Shown here one piece after another: positions 1 through 9,620 of a DNA stretch of 64,000 nt (its first letter is position 1; each line of letters starts with the position of its first letter). The translations under genes were made by a program, and so were the position numbers. Under the pieces are notes generated by a model. The model was not told the origin of the DNA and did no database searches. It saw only the letters and a list, made by a program, of their open reading frames with translations. This stretch comes from JBEVJK01 sp963791325. GTDB lineage: Bacteria > Pseudomonadota > Alphaproteobacteria > Rhizobiales > Rhizobiaceae. The DNA lies in contig CAWBRU010000015.1 in the NCBI GenBank assembly GCA_963791325.1, positions 62,001-126,000 on the forward strand, given 5' to 3'.

Positions 1-51
1 TTTCTCGACGGCCATGTCGCCTCCGACAGCCTGGCGCACGAGGCCGCCTGA
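1..51 (+). CDS. ABC transporter ATP-binding protein, C-terminal end (partial)
   Basis: The window opens inside this gene. The last 16 codons end with HVASDSLAHEAA and a TGA at 49-51 whose final A is the first base of the ATG of the next gene. A 'GHxxSD' tail just before a MacB-type permease is typical of the MacB/LolD-like ATPase partner, which powers export through the permease. Only the tail is visible, so the assignment rests on position and overlap. Confidence 0.6.
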   Translation, partial: FLDGHVASDSLAHEAA

Positions 52-1259
52 TGCTGTGGGAGACCATCAAGCTGGCGCTGCGCTCGGTCGGCCGCAACGT
101 GCTGCGCTCGGTGCTGACCCTGCTCGGCATCGTCATCGGCGTGGCTGCCGTCATCGCCATGATCACCATCGGCAGCGGCACCACCGAGCGGGTGAAATCC
201 GACATCGGCAAACTCGGCAGCAACCTTCTGGTGGTGCGCGCCGCCCGCCCCGACCGCGGCGGCGCCACGTCGTTCACCCCGCGCGCGCTCGAGGAGAAGG
301 ACGCGGCGGCGCTCAGCAAGGCGCTCGACGGCGTCAAGGCGGTCTCGGCTGCGTCGCAGAAATCGGTGCGCGTCGTCTACGGGTCGCAGAACCTCACCGC
401 CGATGTCACCGGCTCCGATGTCGACTACTTCACCGCTCGCGACTGGGAGCTTGCCGCGGGCCGGCTGTTCACCAATTCGGAGGTTCGCGCCGGCACCAAT
501 GTCTGCCTGCTCGGCGAGACGGTGCGGCAGCAGTTCTTCGGCGCCGGCGAGCCGGAAGGGCAGCAGGTGCGGGTCAATCGCATGACCTGCCGGGTAATCG
601 GCGTGCTGGCCAGCAAGGGCTTCTCCGGCTTCGGCCAGGACCAGGACAATGTCGTGATCATGCCGCTGCACGCCTTTCAGCGGCAGATCGCAGGCAACCG
701 CAATGTCGACACCATCTACGTCGCCGCCGAGGATGGGGTCGAGACGGCGCGGGTGCAGGATGCGATCGAGACGGTGCTGCGCCAGGAGCGCCGCATTCCG
801 ACCGACGGTGAGGACAATTTCGACGTCCGCGACATGACCCAGATCGCCGATGCGATGACCAGCGCCACCACCACGATGACCGGCATGCTGGGTGCGGTGG
901 CCGGCGTCAGCCTTTTGGTCGGCGGCATCGGCATCATGAACATCATGCTGGTGTCGGTGACCGAGCGGACGCGCGAGATCGGCATCCGCCTGGCGATCGG
1001 CGCGCATGAGCGCCACATCCTGGTGCAATTCCTGGTCGAGGCGACCGTCCTGTCGCTGCTCGGCGGCCTAATCGGCATTGCGCTCGGCCTGGCGCTGGCG
1101 GGCGCTGCAGCCTACAGCCTGACCATCCCGTTCGTCCCGAGCGCGGCGGTGATCCTGCTGGCAGTTGGCTTCTCGGCGCTGATCGGCATGGTGTTCGGCT
1201 TCTTCCCGGCGCTGCGCGGCGCCCGCCTCGACCCGATCGAGGCGCTGCGCCACGAGTGA
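51..1259 (+). CDS. MacB/FtsX-type ABC transporter permease
   Basis: 402-residue inner-membrane permease of the MacB family, which acts with a cognate ATPase to move lipids, peptides or macrolides outward through the periplasm. It has one N-terminal membrane segment (about residues 20-45, with LTLLGIVIGVAAVIAM), a periplasmic MacB-PCD domain (about 45-260), and an FtsX-like C-terminal membrane domain with three helices. The conserved GGIGIMNIMLVSVTERTREIG region precedes these helices and the protein ends PIEALRHE, as in the family. The length is normal. The start overlaps the stop of the upstream ATPase (ATGA-type), so the two are translationally coupled. Substrate unknown. Confidence 0.9.
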   Translation: MLWETIKLALRSVGRNVLRSVLTLLGIVIGVAAVIAMITIGSGTTERVKSDIGKLGSNLLVVRAARPDRGGATSFTPRALEEKDAAALSKALDGVKAVSAASQKSVRVVYGSQNLTADVTGSDVDYFTARDWELAAGRLFTNSEVRAGTNVCLLGETVRQQFFGAGEPEGQQVRVNRMTCRVIGVLASKGFSGFGQDQDNVVIMPLHAFQRQIAGNRNVDTIYVAAEDGVETARVQDAIETVLRQERRIPTDGEDNFDVRDMTQIADAMTSATTTMTGMLGAVAGVSLLVGGIGIMNIMLVSVTERTREIGIRLAIGAHERHILVQFLVEATVLSLLGGLIGIALGLALAGAAAYSLTIPFVPSAAVILLAVGFSALIGMVFGFFPALRGARLDPIEALRHE

Positions 1260-1286
1260 GCTGCGGTCGTCCGCCGGCTCGAGCTC

Positions 1287-2018
1287 CTATTCAGGTCCCT
1301 CGGTCGCACCCGGCCCGAAATGCCAGCGCACGATCGCCTCCATGTGCGGCAGGATGCCGACGGGCAGATCATCGGCGCTGCGGATCACCACCGGGCCGGA
1401 GATTTCCGGCTCGGCCTCTGCGGCGACGAAGTCGGCCACGCGCTCGGCCGCAGCGTCGGCCTCGATGCCGAGACGATAGCGGCGGAAGATCACCGTGCCC
1501 GCGGCCTGCGAGAAGGCGTGATAGGCGGGGTCGCGCGGGGCGTCACCGATGTTGAGCCCGGTCTCCTCCAGCACCTCGCGCGCCATGTTGCCATGCAGGT
1601 CGGCCACGCCGGCCGGGAAATCGACCGGCTCGAACGAGCCGGCGGCGAAATAGACCGCGCCAGGGTTGACGGTGTGGCGGCCCATACGGATCGCCAGCAG
1701 CGCGTTGTCGGCGGTGACCAGGGCGGCGTGGGCGAAGGCATGGGCGGCCGCCGAGGCGTCGCGGTGCTTGCGCCAGTAGAGAAACGCTGCATAGCGGACC
1801 ATGTGGCAGCGGCCGGTGAGCTGCCGCCCGTGATAGGCAAGGCTGGACAACAGCACCATCTCGCCGTTGAACAGCGCCGGATTGGCCGCCGTCTCGGCAC
1901 GCCAATTGGCCGCGATCTGCGCGGCATGGGCGAGCGCGAAGGGATGCGGAGCCGGGTTGAGCCGCACCTCGACCCGGTCGACCGGCAGCACGACTTCGCG
2001 CGGCACATCGAAGCTCAT
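1287..2018 (-). CDS. NUDIX hydrolase family protein
   Basis: 243 residues. The second half contains REVLEETGL, the core of a Nudix box (REUxEExGU) that holds the Mg-binding glutamates used to cleave nucleoside diphosphates linked to another group. The upstream Gx5E part of the box is degenerate (the expected Glu is Ala), so the exact substrate class is unclear. The ATG at 2018 was chosen because the preceding endonuclease-family gene ends only 11 nt upstream. The longer reading frame through this region belongs to that neighbour. The two genes form one minus-strand transcription unit. Confidence 0.8.
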   Translation of the reverse strand: MSFDVPREVVLPVDRVEVRLNPAPHPFALAHAAQIAANWRAETAANPALFNGEMVLLSSLAYHGRQLTGRCHMVRYAAFLYWRKHRDASAAAHAFAHAALVTADNALLAIRMGRHTVNPGAVYFAAGSFEPVDFPAGVADLHGNMAREVLEETGLNIGDAPRDPAYHAFSQAAGTVIFRRYRLGIEADAAAERVADFVAAEAEPEISGPVVIRSADDLPVGILPHMEAIVRWHFGPGATEGPE

Positions 2019-2029
2019 CGCCGGCTCCC

Positions 2030-3132
2030 TCAGCCGAGCTCGAGCGTGACGGCGACCGGACAATGGTCGGACGCCTTGGGCCGGTCCCAGCCGACGCGCG
2101 GGAAGCGTTCGACCTCCTGGCCCGGAGGAAACACGGTCCGCCAGGGCTGACCCTGGCGGACGATATCGGGCAGCACGGTGGCGTTGCGCCGCGCCAGCGC
2201 GGCAGAAAGCAGGATGTAGTCGAGCTGGCAGAGGTGCCGCTCCTCCGGGCCGCGCGAATGGTAGAGCGTCCAGCGGTCGAGCTCCGGCCGGCGCGCGACG
2301 ATGTTTTCGCAGAAGCCGTCGGCAAGCAGCACGTCGAGCGCCGAAACCGGCTCCTCGGCGGGCGCGAAACGATACCCGGAATGCGCATCGCCGGTGATCG
2401 CCACGCGCTCGCGGTAATCGTTGAAGTCGCCGCAAATCGCCCAGTCCTTGACTGCTGCATAGTCCTTGCCGAAACGGTCCTCGATGATCCGCCGCACAGC
2501 CTTGGCCTCGGCGATGCGCAGCGCCATCGAGGCGTCGCGGCCGTTCAGTCCGTCGCGCGGCGAGCCCATCGACTTCAGATGGACGAGATAGAGCGTGAGC
2601 GGCCGGCTGCATCGATCTCCAGGCAATCGCGGCGGAAGATGCGTTCGAACGGCTTGTGTCCGGCGGCCTCGAGCGCCGGCGAAAACAGATCGAACGCCTC
2701 GAAGGTCACCGCGGCATGGCTGCTGAGCCGAACGAAGGCGATCGGCTCGCCGGTCGCGGTGGCATCGCGCATCATCAAGGCCACGTCGATGCCGCGGGTG
2801 TCGTTGCCGGTCGAGGTGTATTTGCTGCGGTAGCCGGCCCCGATCATCTTGAACAGATAGCCGTATTCGAAGGCCTTCAGCGCCTCGAGATTGTCGACCT
2901 CCTGGAGGCACAGAATGTCGGCCCGCGCGGCGGCGATGGCGAGCGCGGTCAGCTGGCGGGTGTCGTCGGTGTGGGCGATCTCGCGCGCCTGCTCGAGCAG
3001 CCGGTATTCGGCCTCGTCCTTGATCGCAAACAGCGCCAGCGTACGGTCCTGGTTGAGCTGATTGCGATAGCCCGAGAAGTCGAAGCGGTTCATCAGGTTT
3101 TCGACATTGAAGGTGGCAAGGCGCAGCGACAT
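2030..3132 (-). pseudogene. Endonuclease/exonuclease/phosphatase family protein, frameshifted
   Basis: The N-terminal part (from MSLRLATFNVENL, start 3132) carries the LATFNVENL and LCLQEVDN signatures of the EEP superfamily. The C-terminal part carries CGDFNDYRE, LDYILLS and SDHCPVAV, the other catalytic blocks. The halves lie in different frames and join at about 2608-2611, where one base appears to be missing between codons for CLEID and SRPLTLYLVHLK. With the base restored the protein would be about 367 residues and complete. Known family members are Mg-dependent phosphoesterases or nucleases. It is upstream of, and probably co-transcribed with, the NUDIX gene. Either a sequencing error or a recent inactivation. 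Confidence 0.8.
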
Positions 3133-3307
3133 GGACCGGAGCTTTGCAGGCAAGCAGCGGCAAACACAAGCGAATGGGTCGCTTCGGCCGGCTTGCGGGG
3201 CGACCGGGAACCAAACCGTTCATGTGCCGTTCAGCCGAAATGGTCCATCCTCCCGGTACGCTTTGGCGAAGGGGAGATCGACGATCACCGTTTCCGGAGT
3301 TTTCGCA

Positions 3308-3907
3308 ATGACGTTCAAGCTCAGCACACTCGCGCGTGCGGGCCTTATCGCAACGGGCCTTGCCGGCGTTCAGGTCCCTGCCATGGCCGATCCGGCGGGA
3401 CTTGCAGCCCGCCCGGCGCCGGCCGACGCGGCTGCACCTCTTGTCCAGGATGTCGGCTATTGCGGCCCGAACTGTTTCCGCGGCGGACCGGGATTCCGCG
3501 TCGGTCCGGGATTCCGCGGCGGCACGGTGTTCCGCGGCGGCTGGAACGGACCAAACAGGTTTTATGGGCCGGGCCGCTATTATGGGCCTGGACGCTATTA
3601 TGGTCCGGGACGCTATTACGGCCCCGGCTACTGGGGTCCGCGGCGCTTTTACGGACCAGGACGCTACTACGGACCCGGCTATTGGGGCGGCTACGGCAGC
3701 GGCTTCGTGCTGGGTTTCGGCGTGCCCGCCTTTTCCTATTACGGCAACCCCTGGGCCTACGGCCCGCCGGTGCGGCCGGTCTACCGGGCCGCCAACCCGC
3801 ATGTGCGCTGGTGCTACAGCCGGTACCGCTCCTATCGGGCCTGGGACAACACCTTTCAGCCCAATTATGGCCCGCGCCGGCAGTGCATCTCGCCCTATCG
3901 GTACTGA
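3308..3907 (+). CDS. BA14K-like, Gly/Tyr-rich exported protein
   Basis: 199 residues. A signal peptide (about residues 1-28, ending VQVPAMA) is followed by a low-complexity region with repeated GPGRYYGPG / FRGG units, a hydrophobic stretch (GSGFVLGFGVPAFSYYG), and a C-terminal block WCYSRYRSYR...CISPY. The C-terminal block matches the BA14K pattern of two cysteines flanking a short aromatic segment. BA14K proteins are rhizobial/Brucella envelope proteins with lectin-like or immunoreactive activity. The ATG at 3308 starts the signal peptide. The repeats could vary in copy number between strains. Confidence 0.75.
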   Translation: MTFKLSTLARAGLIATGLAGVQVPAMADPAGLAARPAPADAAAPLVQDVGYCGPNCFRGGPGFRVGPGFRGGTVFRGGWNGPNRFYGPGRYYGPGRYYGPGRYYGPGYWGPRRFYGPGRYYGPGYWGGYGSGFVLGFGVPAFSYYGNPWAYGPPVRPVYRAANPHVRWCYSRYRSYRAWDNTFQPNYGPRRQCISPYRY

Positions 3908-3925
3908 TCTGCCGCTCCAATGGGG

Positions 3926-3952
3926 GAGCCCCGGTTCGTCGAACCGGAGCTT
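3926..3952. terminator. Bidirectional terminator-like hairpin
   Basis: A strong palindrome (CCGGTTCG at 3931-3938 and CGAACCGG at 3940-3947, with GAGC/GCTC flanks) lies between two convergent genes. There is no clear U-tract on either side, so it may act as a partial terminator or an mRNA-end stabiliser. Confidence 0.5.
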
Positions 3953-3965
3953 CTCCGGAGCAACT

Positions 3966-4196
3966 CTAAAGCGCCCGAACCGCACCGACCACGTCGACCA
4001 TCACGTCGAGGCCGGAAAATGTCGCCGGCAGCTTGGCGGCTTCATTCTGGCGGGAAACGTAGACCGTGAGCGCGAGGTCGTCGCGGCGGCTGTTCAGGCC
4101 GATCCCGACGCCGACCAGCCCGCGCTTGGCGAATCGCCGCTCGAACGCGCGCTGGATCTCGATCGCCTCCTGCATCGAATGTTTGGTCGCCACCAT
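3966..4196 (-). CDS. Small conserved-looking protein beside the protease gene
   Basis: 76 residues with no membrane segment. It contains VGVGIGLNSRR and, later, LPATFSGLDVMVDVVG. This alternating pattern resembles the small N-terminal module found before the protease domain in NAL1-like trypsin-fold proteins, which the adjacent protease gene lacks. It starts 6 nt after the protease stop and is co-directional, so it is probably translated from the same mRNA. The functional link is inference. Confidence 0.6.
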   Translation of the reverse strand: MVATKHSMQEAIEIQRAFERRFAKRGLVGVGIGLNSRRDDLALTVYVSRQNEAAKLPATFSGLDVMVDVVGAVRAL

Positions 4197-4202
4197 CCTG
4201 CC

Positions 4203-5264
4203 TCAGATCAACGTAACCCCGAGCTCCCGCGTCACCGATGATATAGGGTTGGCTCCGGTAATTCCAACATTTCCGGCGCCGCCCGAGGCCGACCCCGAAA
4301 ACAGCAGGCCAAGCGGAGCGCCCGCCTCGTCGACGATCAGCGCGCCGCTGTCGCCGGGGCGGCTGAACGGCTGCGGCGGCGCCTCGGTCTCGATGACGAT
4401 CTGACCATCGAAGCGGGCGATGCCAACGCCCATGTCGACCAGGAAGTTGTTGACGTTGACGGCGACCACGCGGCCGCGCGTATGGCCGGTGGTCCGGCCG
4501 GTCTTGGCGACCGCCAAGCCCGGCAAAGGCTCGGACACGGCCGACGGATCGAGGGTCAGAACCGGGGTCGGAGGCAACTCGCTGCCGAACAGCACGTCGG
4601 GCTCTTCACCCCGGCCATGCTCGACAAGCGCAGCGAATGCGGCGTCGACCCGGTTGGGAATGCCGCCGAACTGGACCGGCACGAAGCGCAGCAGCTCGGC
4701 GATGTCGTCGGCGCCCGGCCGGCCGCCGTCGCGGGCGCCGGGCTGCATGATGCGCGTGCCGATGGCAACGCTGTTGACGTCGGCAAGCACATGGTTGTTG
4801 GAGACGATCCCGCGCCGGCCGGTGCTGTCGTCCCGGCCGAAACAGCCGAGCGTGCCGGCGTAGGAAACGGTCACCGGCGAGATGCTCGCACCGAGCCGCA
4901 AGGGGTCGTTGCGCTCGCTCGTCCACAGCGGGCGCTGTCGGCCGATATAGACGATCTCGGCCTCGCCGCGGGCGACGTCGAGGATACGCTCGATCAGCGG
5001 GCTCTGCAGCGCGCGCCGGCTCTGCACCAGCACGGCGAGCTGCGCCTCCTCCCCCTCCGCCGGTTCGGACACGCCGAGCGCAATATCCTCGACGGCGCGC
5101 CGCCGCGGCCGCCGCGGCCGCAGCGATTTTCGCTCGAGCAGCTCCGGGTCGATGAACAGGCCCGGCGACGGTGCTTCCGAACCGCTGGTCTCGGGCAGCT
5201 CGATGAACTCGAAAATCCGGGTGAAGATCTCGGCCTGCAAGCCGAGCGCCAAATCGCTGCGCAT
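4203..5264 (-). CDS. Trypsin-fold serine protease (NAL1-like)
   Basis: 353 residues. The protease domain occupies about the last 240. GIVSNNHVLADVN supplies the catalytic histidine region and RPGDSGALIVDE the nucleophile region (GDSG), followed by a LLFSG substrate-pocket strand. The N-terminal 110 residues are acidic/basic and look non-globular. There is no signal peptide, so it is probably cytoplasmic, like NAL1-type proteins. The start at 5264 follows a clear GGAGG ribosome-binding site six bases upstream, and longer in-frame extensions lack one. It is followed at once by the 76-residue ORF. Physiological substrate unknown. Confidence 0.8.
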   Translation of the reverse strand: MRSDLALGLQAEIFTRIFEFIELPETSGSEAPSPGLFIDPELLERKSLRPRRPRRRAVEDIALGVSEPAEGEEAQLAVLVQSRRALQSPLIERILDVARGEAEIVYIGRQRPLWTSERNDPLRLGASISPVTVSYAGTLGCFGRDDSTGRRGIVSNNHVLADVNSVAIGTRIMQPGARDGGRPGADDIAELLRFVPVQFGGIPNRVDAAFAALVEHGRGEEPDVLFGSELPPTPVLTLDPSAVSEPLPGLAVAKTGRTTGHTRGRVVAVNVNNFLVDMGVGIARFDGQIVIETEAPPQPFSRPGDSGALIVDEAGAPLGLLFSGSASGGAGNVGITGANPISSVTRELGVTLI

Positions 5265-5569
5265 CGTATCCTCCAATCTCGTATCTGATATCAGAAGGAT
5301 AACAGCCTCGGTAAAGGCGTGGATAAAACTCCCCATAAACCTCATCGGTGGCGCACCTGCGGGCAGCCGTGCAAGCGCGGATGCGGCGCGCTCTACGTTG
5401 CGGCCTGCGCCGGCTGCGCCACAGCCGGAGCGAAGCATGGAGCTGCGCCGGCGTCGCCGCACCGGCCTCGAGCGGTCCGCCGGTTCGGCGCCCCGCTTCA
5501 AACCCGTCCTCGGCGCAACTTCGGACCGAAGACCGCTGACCGGTTTTCCAGACCGGCCGTGCGGCCGCG
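5265..5569. other. Intergenic, no gene seen
   Basis: About 300 bp between ilvC and the protease gene. It should contain the protease promoter and the ilvC terminator. Open frames here have no start signals or recognisable protein. Confidence 0.5.
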
Positions 5570-6589
5570 TCAGTTCTTGGCCTTGTCCACCAGCTTGTTC
5601 TTGGCGATCCAAGGCATCATCGCCCTGAGCTTCTCGCCCACCTGCTCGATCTGGTGGCCATCGTTGAGGCGGCGGATGCCTTTGAAGCGCGACAGCCCCG
5701 AGCGGTATTCCTGCATCCATTCCGAGGTGAACTTGCCGGTCTGAATGTCCTTCAGAATGCGCTTCATCTCCGCCTTGGTCTCGGCCGTGATGATGCGCGG
5801 CCCCGACACATACTCGCCCCACTCGGCGGTGTTGGAGATCGAATAATTCATGTTGGCGATGCCGCCTTCGTAGATCAGATCGACGATCAGCTTGACCTCG
5901 TGCAGGCACTCGAAATAGGCCATTTCCGGCGCATAGCCGGCCTCCACCAAGGTCTCGAAGCCGGCGCGGATCAGCTCCACCAAACCGCCGCACAGAACCA
6001 CCTGCTCGCCGAACAAATCGGTCTCGCATTCCTCTTTGAAGTTGGTCTCGATGATGCCGGAGCGGCCGCCGCCGATGCCGCAGGCATAGGAGAGGCCGAG
6101 ATCCAGCGCGTTGCCCGAGGCGTCCTGATGAACCGCCACAAGGCACGGCACGCCGCCGCCCTTCTGATATTCGCCGCGGACGGTGTGGCCCGGACCTTTC
6201 GGCGCCACCATCAGCACGTCGACGGTCGACTTGGGCTCGATCAGGCCGAAATGCACGTTGAGGCCGTGGGCGAAGGCAATCGCAGCGCCGTCGCGGATGT
6301 TGGGCGCAATCTCGTTCCTGTAGATGTCGGCCTGCAGCTCGTCCGGGGTCGCCATCATCATCAGGTCGGCCCATTTGGCCGCCTCGGCGACCGACAGCAC
6401 CTTGAGGCCGTCGGCCTCGACCTTCTTGGCGGTCGCCGAACCGGGCTTGAGGCCGATGGCGACATCTTTGACGCCGGACTCCTTGAGGTTGAGCGCATGG
6501 GCCCGGCCTTGGCTGCCATAGCCGATGATGGCCACTTTCCGGCCCTTGATCAGATTGAGGTCGGCATCCCGATCGTAATAGACACGCAT
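5570..6589 (-). CDS. ilvC: Ketol-acid reductoisomerase (class I)
   Basis: 339 residues, the normal length for the short class I enzyme. It converts 2-acetolactate or 2-aceto-2-hydroxybutyrate to the dihydroxy acid using NADPH and Mg, the second common step of valine, leucine and isoleucine synthesis. The N-terminal Rossmann motif is IIGYGSQGRAHALNL. The C-terminal knotted domain has the acidic Mg-binding residues, e.g. DLFGEQVVLCGG and EMAYFECLHE. The start at 6589 gives the canonical MRVYYDRDADL. Acetolactate synthase, which makes its substrate, is encoded about 10 kb away. The TetR gene lies just upstream on the same strand. Confidence 0.97.
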   Translation of the reverse strand: MRVYYDRDADLNLIKGRKVAIIGYGSQGRAHALNLKESGVKDVAIGLKPGSATAKKVEADGLKVLSVAEAAKWADLMMMATPDELQADIYRNEIAPNIRDGAAIAFAHGLNVHFGLIEPKSTVDVLMVAPKGPGHTVRGEYQKGGGVPCLVAVHQDASGNALDLGLSYACGIGGGRSGIIETNFKEECETDLFGEQVVLCGGLVELIRAGFETLVEAGYAPEMAYFECLHEVKLIVDLIYEGGIANMNYSISNTAEWGEYVSGPRIITAETKAEMKRILKDIQTGKFTSEWMQEYRSGLSRFKGIRRLNDGHQIEQVGEKLRAMMPWIAKNKLVDKAKN

Positions 6590-6605
6590 CCTTGAGGTTC
6601 CCTTC

Positions 6606-7277
6606 CTATGGTCGGTGGCCGGCAGGGGCCGGCTCTGGATTCGCCCGGTAAAGGGCTATGAATTGCGCCGTGGCGCGCGTCGCGTCGGCGGCGATGAGCG
6701 GGGCCGTGAGGCTGAGCGCGTCGCCGAGCAGGAGCCTGATCTGAATATCCCGCGCGATCAGGCCGAAGAAGGTGCGGAACGCCTCCTCGGCGTTGGCGAA
6801 GCAGATGAGCCCGGCGCTGCGGCCGGCCTCGAGCACAGGCTTCAGGCGGCGGCCCATCTCCAGCCGGCCGTTCTGGAGCACGATCGCGCCGAGCGCGGTC
6901 TTGTCGGAGGCAGCCTGGCCGACGGCGATGCGGTTGAGCGCGATCGAGGTCTCGCTCGAAATCACCGTCAGCCAATCGCGCGCAAACTGCTCCAGGCGCT
7001 CGATCAGAGCGGCAAGGTCGAGCCGGCTGCCGTCGAGCGGTGCGACGCGCACCTTCGCCGCCTGCCGGCGCACGGCTGCGGTGAGCAGGCCGTCGCGATC
7101 GCCAAACCACTTGTAAAGTGTTTCCTTCGAGCAGCTGGCCCGCTGGGCAACCGCCGCCATGGTGAGCGCATCACCTTCCTCGACCATCAGATGGAGCGCG
7201 GCGTCGAGAACGTCCTTCTGGCGCTGCGTCCACTCGCCCGCTGCCCGCGCCGTCGACGTCTCATCCACCCGCAGCAA
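6606..7277 (-). CDS. TetR family transcriptional regulator
   Basis: 223 residues. The N-terminal HTH (about residues 18-65) has the TetR pattern with SCSKETLYKWFGDRDGLL. The C-terminal ligand domain resembles TetR_C AefR-like regions. It lies 16 nt upstream of ilvC on the same strand, so both may share an mRNA. A perfect inverted repeat about 25 bp before its start is a likely autoregulatory operator. The effector is unknown; a link to branched-chain amino acids is only positional. Confidence 0.88.
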   Translation of the reverse strand: MLRVDETSTARAAGEWTQRQKDVLDAALHLMVEEGDALTMAAVAQRASCSKETLYKWFGDRDGLLTAAVRRQAAKVRVAPLDGSRLDLAALIERLEQFARDWLTVISSETSIALNRIAVGQAASDKTALGAIVLQNGRLEMGRRLKPVLEAGRSAGLICFANAEEAFRTFFGLIARDIQIRLLLGDALSLTAPLIAADATRATAQFIALYRANPEPAPAGHRP

Positions 7278-7301
7278 TCCCGTCAGATCCGCCCAGCCAG
7301 T

Positions 7302-7316
7302 ACCGTACGTTACGGT
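7302..7316. promoter_or_regulatory. Candidate TetR operator
   Basis: ACCGTA-CGT-TACGGT is a perfect 6-bp-arm inverted repeat with a 3-bp centre, placed 25 bp upstream of the TetR start and between that gene and kup. Size and position fit a TetR-dimer site controlling the tetR-ilvC transcript. Confidence 0.6.
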
Positions 7317-7388
7317 TCGGCGTTATGGCCGAGTTGTCGTGGAATGGCAACCCTGTTTATCGGCGACACGGCAAGGCGCGGCGGGTGG

Positions 7389-9317
7389 TCAGACCGTGAC
7401 CTGGGTGCCCACCTCGACCACGCGCCCCGTCGGGATCTGGAAATACTCGGTGGCGTCGGCCGCGGTGCGGGCCAAGCCGATGAACAGCCGGTCCTGCCAG
7501 AGCGGCATGCCGGAATTGGGCGACGCCTTCAGCGAGCGCCGCGAGAGGAAGAAGGACGTCGTCATGATGTCGAACTTCCAGCCCTGCTTGCGGCAGATCG
7601 CCAGCGCCTTGCGGAATGTTCGGCTGCTCCATGTAGCCGAACGTCATCGTGACGCGCATGAACAGGTCGTTGATCGGCTCCATCTTCACCCGTTCGCTGT
7701 CGGGCACGGTCGGTTGCTGGGCGGTGACCACGGACAGGATGACGTTCTGCTCGTGCAGCACCTTGTAATGCTTCAGGCTGTGCATCAGCGCGGTCGGCGC
7801 GCTGTTGGGGTCGCTGGTCAGGAACACGGCCGTGCCCGGCACCAGCTGCGGCGGCTTCTTCTTGAGCTGCTCGGTGAGGAATTCGAGCGGGATCTCGTTC
7901 TTGCGGGTCTTCTCGAACAGATAGCCGCGTGCCGCGCACCCAGGTGAGCATGACCAGGCACGATCATCGCCGCGACAGTGATCGACACCCAGCCGCCTTC
8001 GAGCAACCTTGACTGCATTGGCGAGGAAGAAGCCGATGTCGACGATGCGCGAACAGCGACGTCAGCGCGAGCGACGGCCAGCAGCGTCCACTTCCAGACG
8101 CCGACGCATGACGACGAACAGCAGGATCGTCGTGACCAGCATGTTGCCGGTGACCGAGATGCCGTAGGCCGAGGCGAGCTCGCTCGAATTCGCCGAAGCC
8201 GACGACCAGCAGCATGACGCCGAGCGCGAGCAGGAAGTTGACCCGCGGCATGTAGATCTGGCCCGACTGCGTCTCCGACGTGTGCTGGATCTCGAAGCGC
8301 GGCAGGATGGTCAGCTGCACCGCCTGGCGGGTCAGCGAATAGGCGCCGGAGATGACCGCCTGGCTGGCGATGACGGTGGCCGCCGTGGCGAGCACCACCA
8401 TCGGCACCAGCGACCAGCGGCCGCATCTCGAAGAAGGGATGTCCGAGGGTGCCGCCATGGGCAAGAACGAAAGCGCCCTGGCCGAAATAGTTGAGCAGCA
8501 GGCACGGAAAGACGACGGCCAGCCAGGCCGTAACGATCGGCTTGCGGCCGAAATGGCCGAGATCGACATAGAGCGCCTCCGCGCCGGTGACGGCCAGGAA
8601 CACCGCACCGATGGTGACGAAGGCGACGTTCGGCTGCGCAAACAGGTAGGCAGCGGCGTAGTAGGGATTGACGGCGAAGAACACGGTCGGGTCATCGGCG
8701 ATGTGGGAGACCCCGGCCAGCCCGATGGCGATGAACCAGACGAGCGTCACCGGCCCGAACACCGTGGCCACGCTGCCGGTGCCGAAGCGCTGCACCGCAA
8801 ACAGCACGGCGAGGATGATCAGGGTGATCGGCACCACATAGGGGTCGAAGGCGGGGGTGACCACCTCCAGGCCCTCGACCGCCGACAGCACCGAGATCGC
8901 CGGCGTGATGATCGCATCGCCGAAGAACAGGGCGGCGCCGCAGATACCGATCGTCAGGATGACGCCGGCCGCGCGCGGATAGGCGCTGCGGGCGAGCGCC
9001 ATCAACGACAGCGTGCCGCCCTCGCCCCGGTTGTCGGCGCGCAGCACGAAGACCACATATTTGACGGTGACGATCACCGTCAGCGCCCAGACGATCAGCG
9101 ACAGAACGCCGAGCACATCCAGCCGCGACACCGTTCCGCCGCCGGCGGATGCATGCAATGCCTCGCGGAATGCGTAGATCGGGCTGGTGCCGATGTCGCC
9201 ATAGACGACCCCCAAAGCGCCGATCATCAGCACCGAGAGGCTTTGCTGGCGATGGCCTTCCTGGACTGCGGCTGTCGCGCCTGCCCGGCCGCGCCTGCCC
9301 GCCTCGGCATTAGCCAT
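7389..9317 (-). pseudogene. kup: Kup potassium/proton symporter, disrupted by multiple indels
   Basis: The N-terminal 290 codons are intact, with MIGALGVVYGDIGTSPIYAFREAL, typical of the KUP family of low-affinity K+ uptake proteins. From about 8425 downward the protein continues only by changing frame repeatedly, near 8420, 8190, 8105, 8080, 8040, 8008, 7950, 7928 and 7609. Each piece still matches Kup (VATAATVIASQ-like, ISVTGNML, LFEKTRKNEIPLEF, GTAVFLTSDPNS) and the end reads VVEVGTQVTV with TGA at 7389. The total span (643 codons) is right for Kup. There is little amino-acid decay between the indels. This fits either a very recent pseudogene or locally poor base calls. Confidence 0.85.
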
Positions 9318-9620
9318 TCAACATCACTCCATCCGGACTGGCGCGGTGCGATAGTCCTGTTGCAACGCAAAAGCAATGCTTTCGTTGCGGCACCTCGGCA
9401 GCCCCCCGGCCCTCCGCTTGAATGCCCTCCATGGCCGCCGCAACCCTAGGGCGGGGCCGGCCATCTGTCCACCGCGACCGGGCCGTGAAGGTCTCGGCAG
9501 ATCCCGGCGCGCGGCCTGTCGCGCATCGGTCCGGCAGACCAACCGCAGGCCATCGCGACTGTTCCGCGCGCCCTTAAGACCATCCGCCGAGCCCGGCCGC
9601 ACCCTGGCCTGCGGCCGCCC
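9318..9620. other. Intergenic, no gene seen
   Basis: About 300 bp between the kup start and the pdxJ stop. It should hold the kup promoter. Open frames here are not protein-like. Confidence 0.45.

Noticed and set aside
14..811. 265-codon open frame overlapping the MacB permease
   Set aside because: It is an Arg/Ala/Gly-rich shadow of the permease in another frame, without family motifs.
1287..2612. Single 441-codon protein covering the NUDIX and endonuclease regions
   Set aside because: Its first part is the shifted tail of the endonuclease gene in several frames; the NUDIX gene has its own ATG at 2018.
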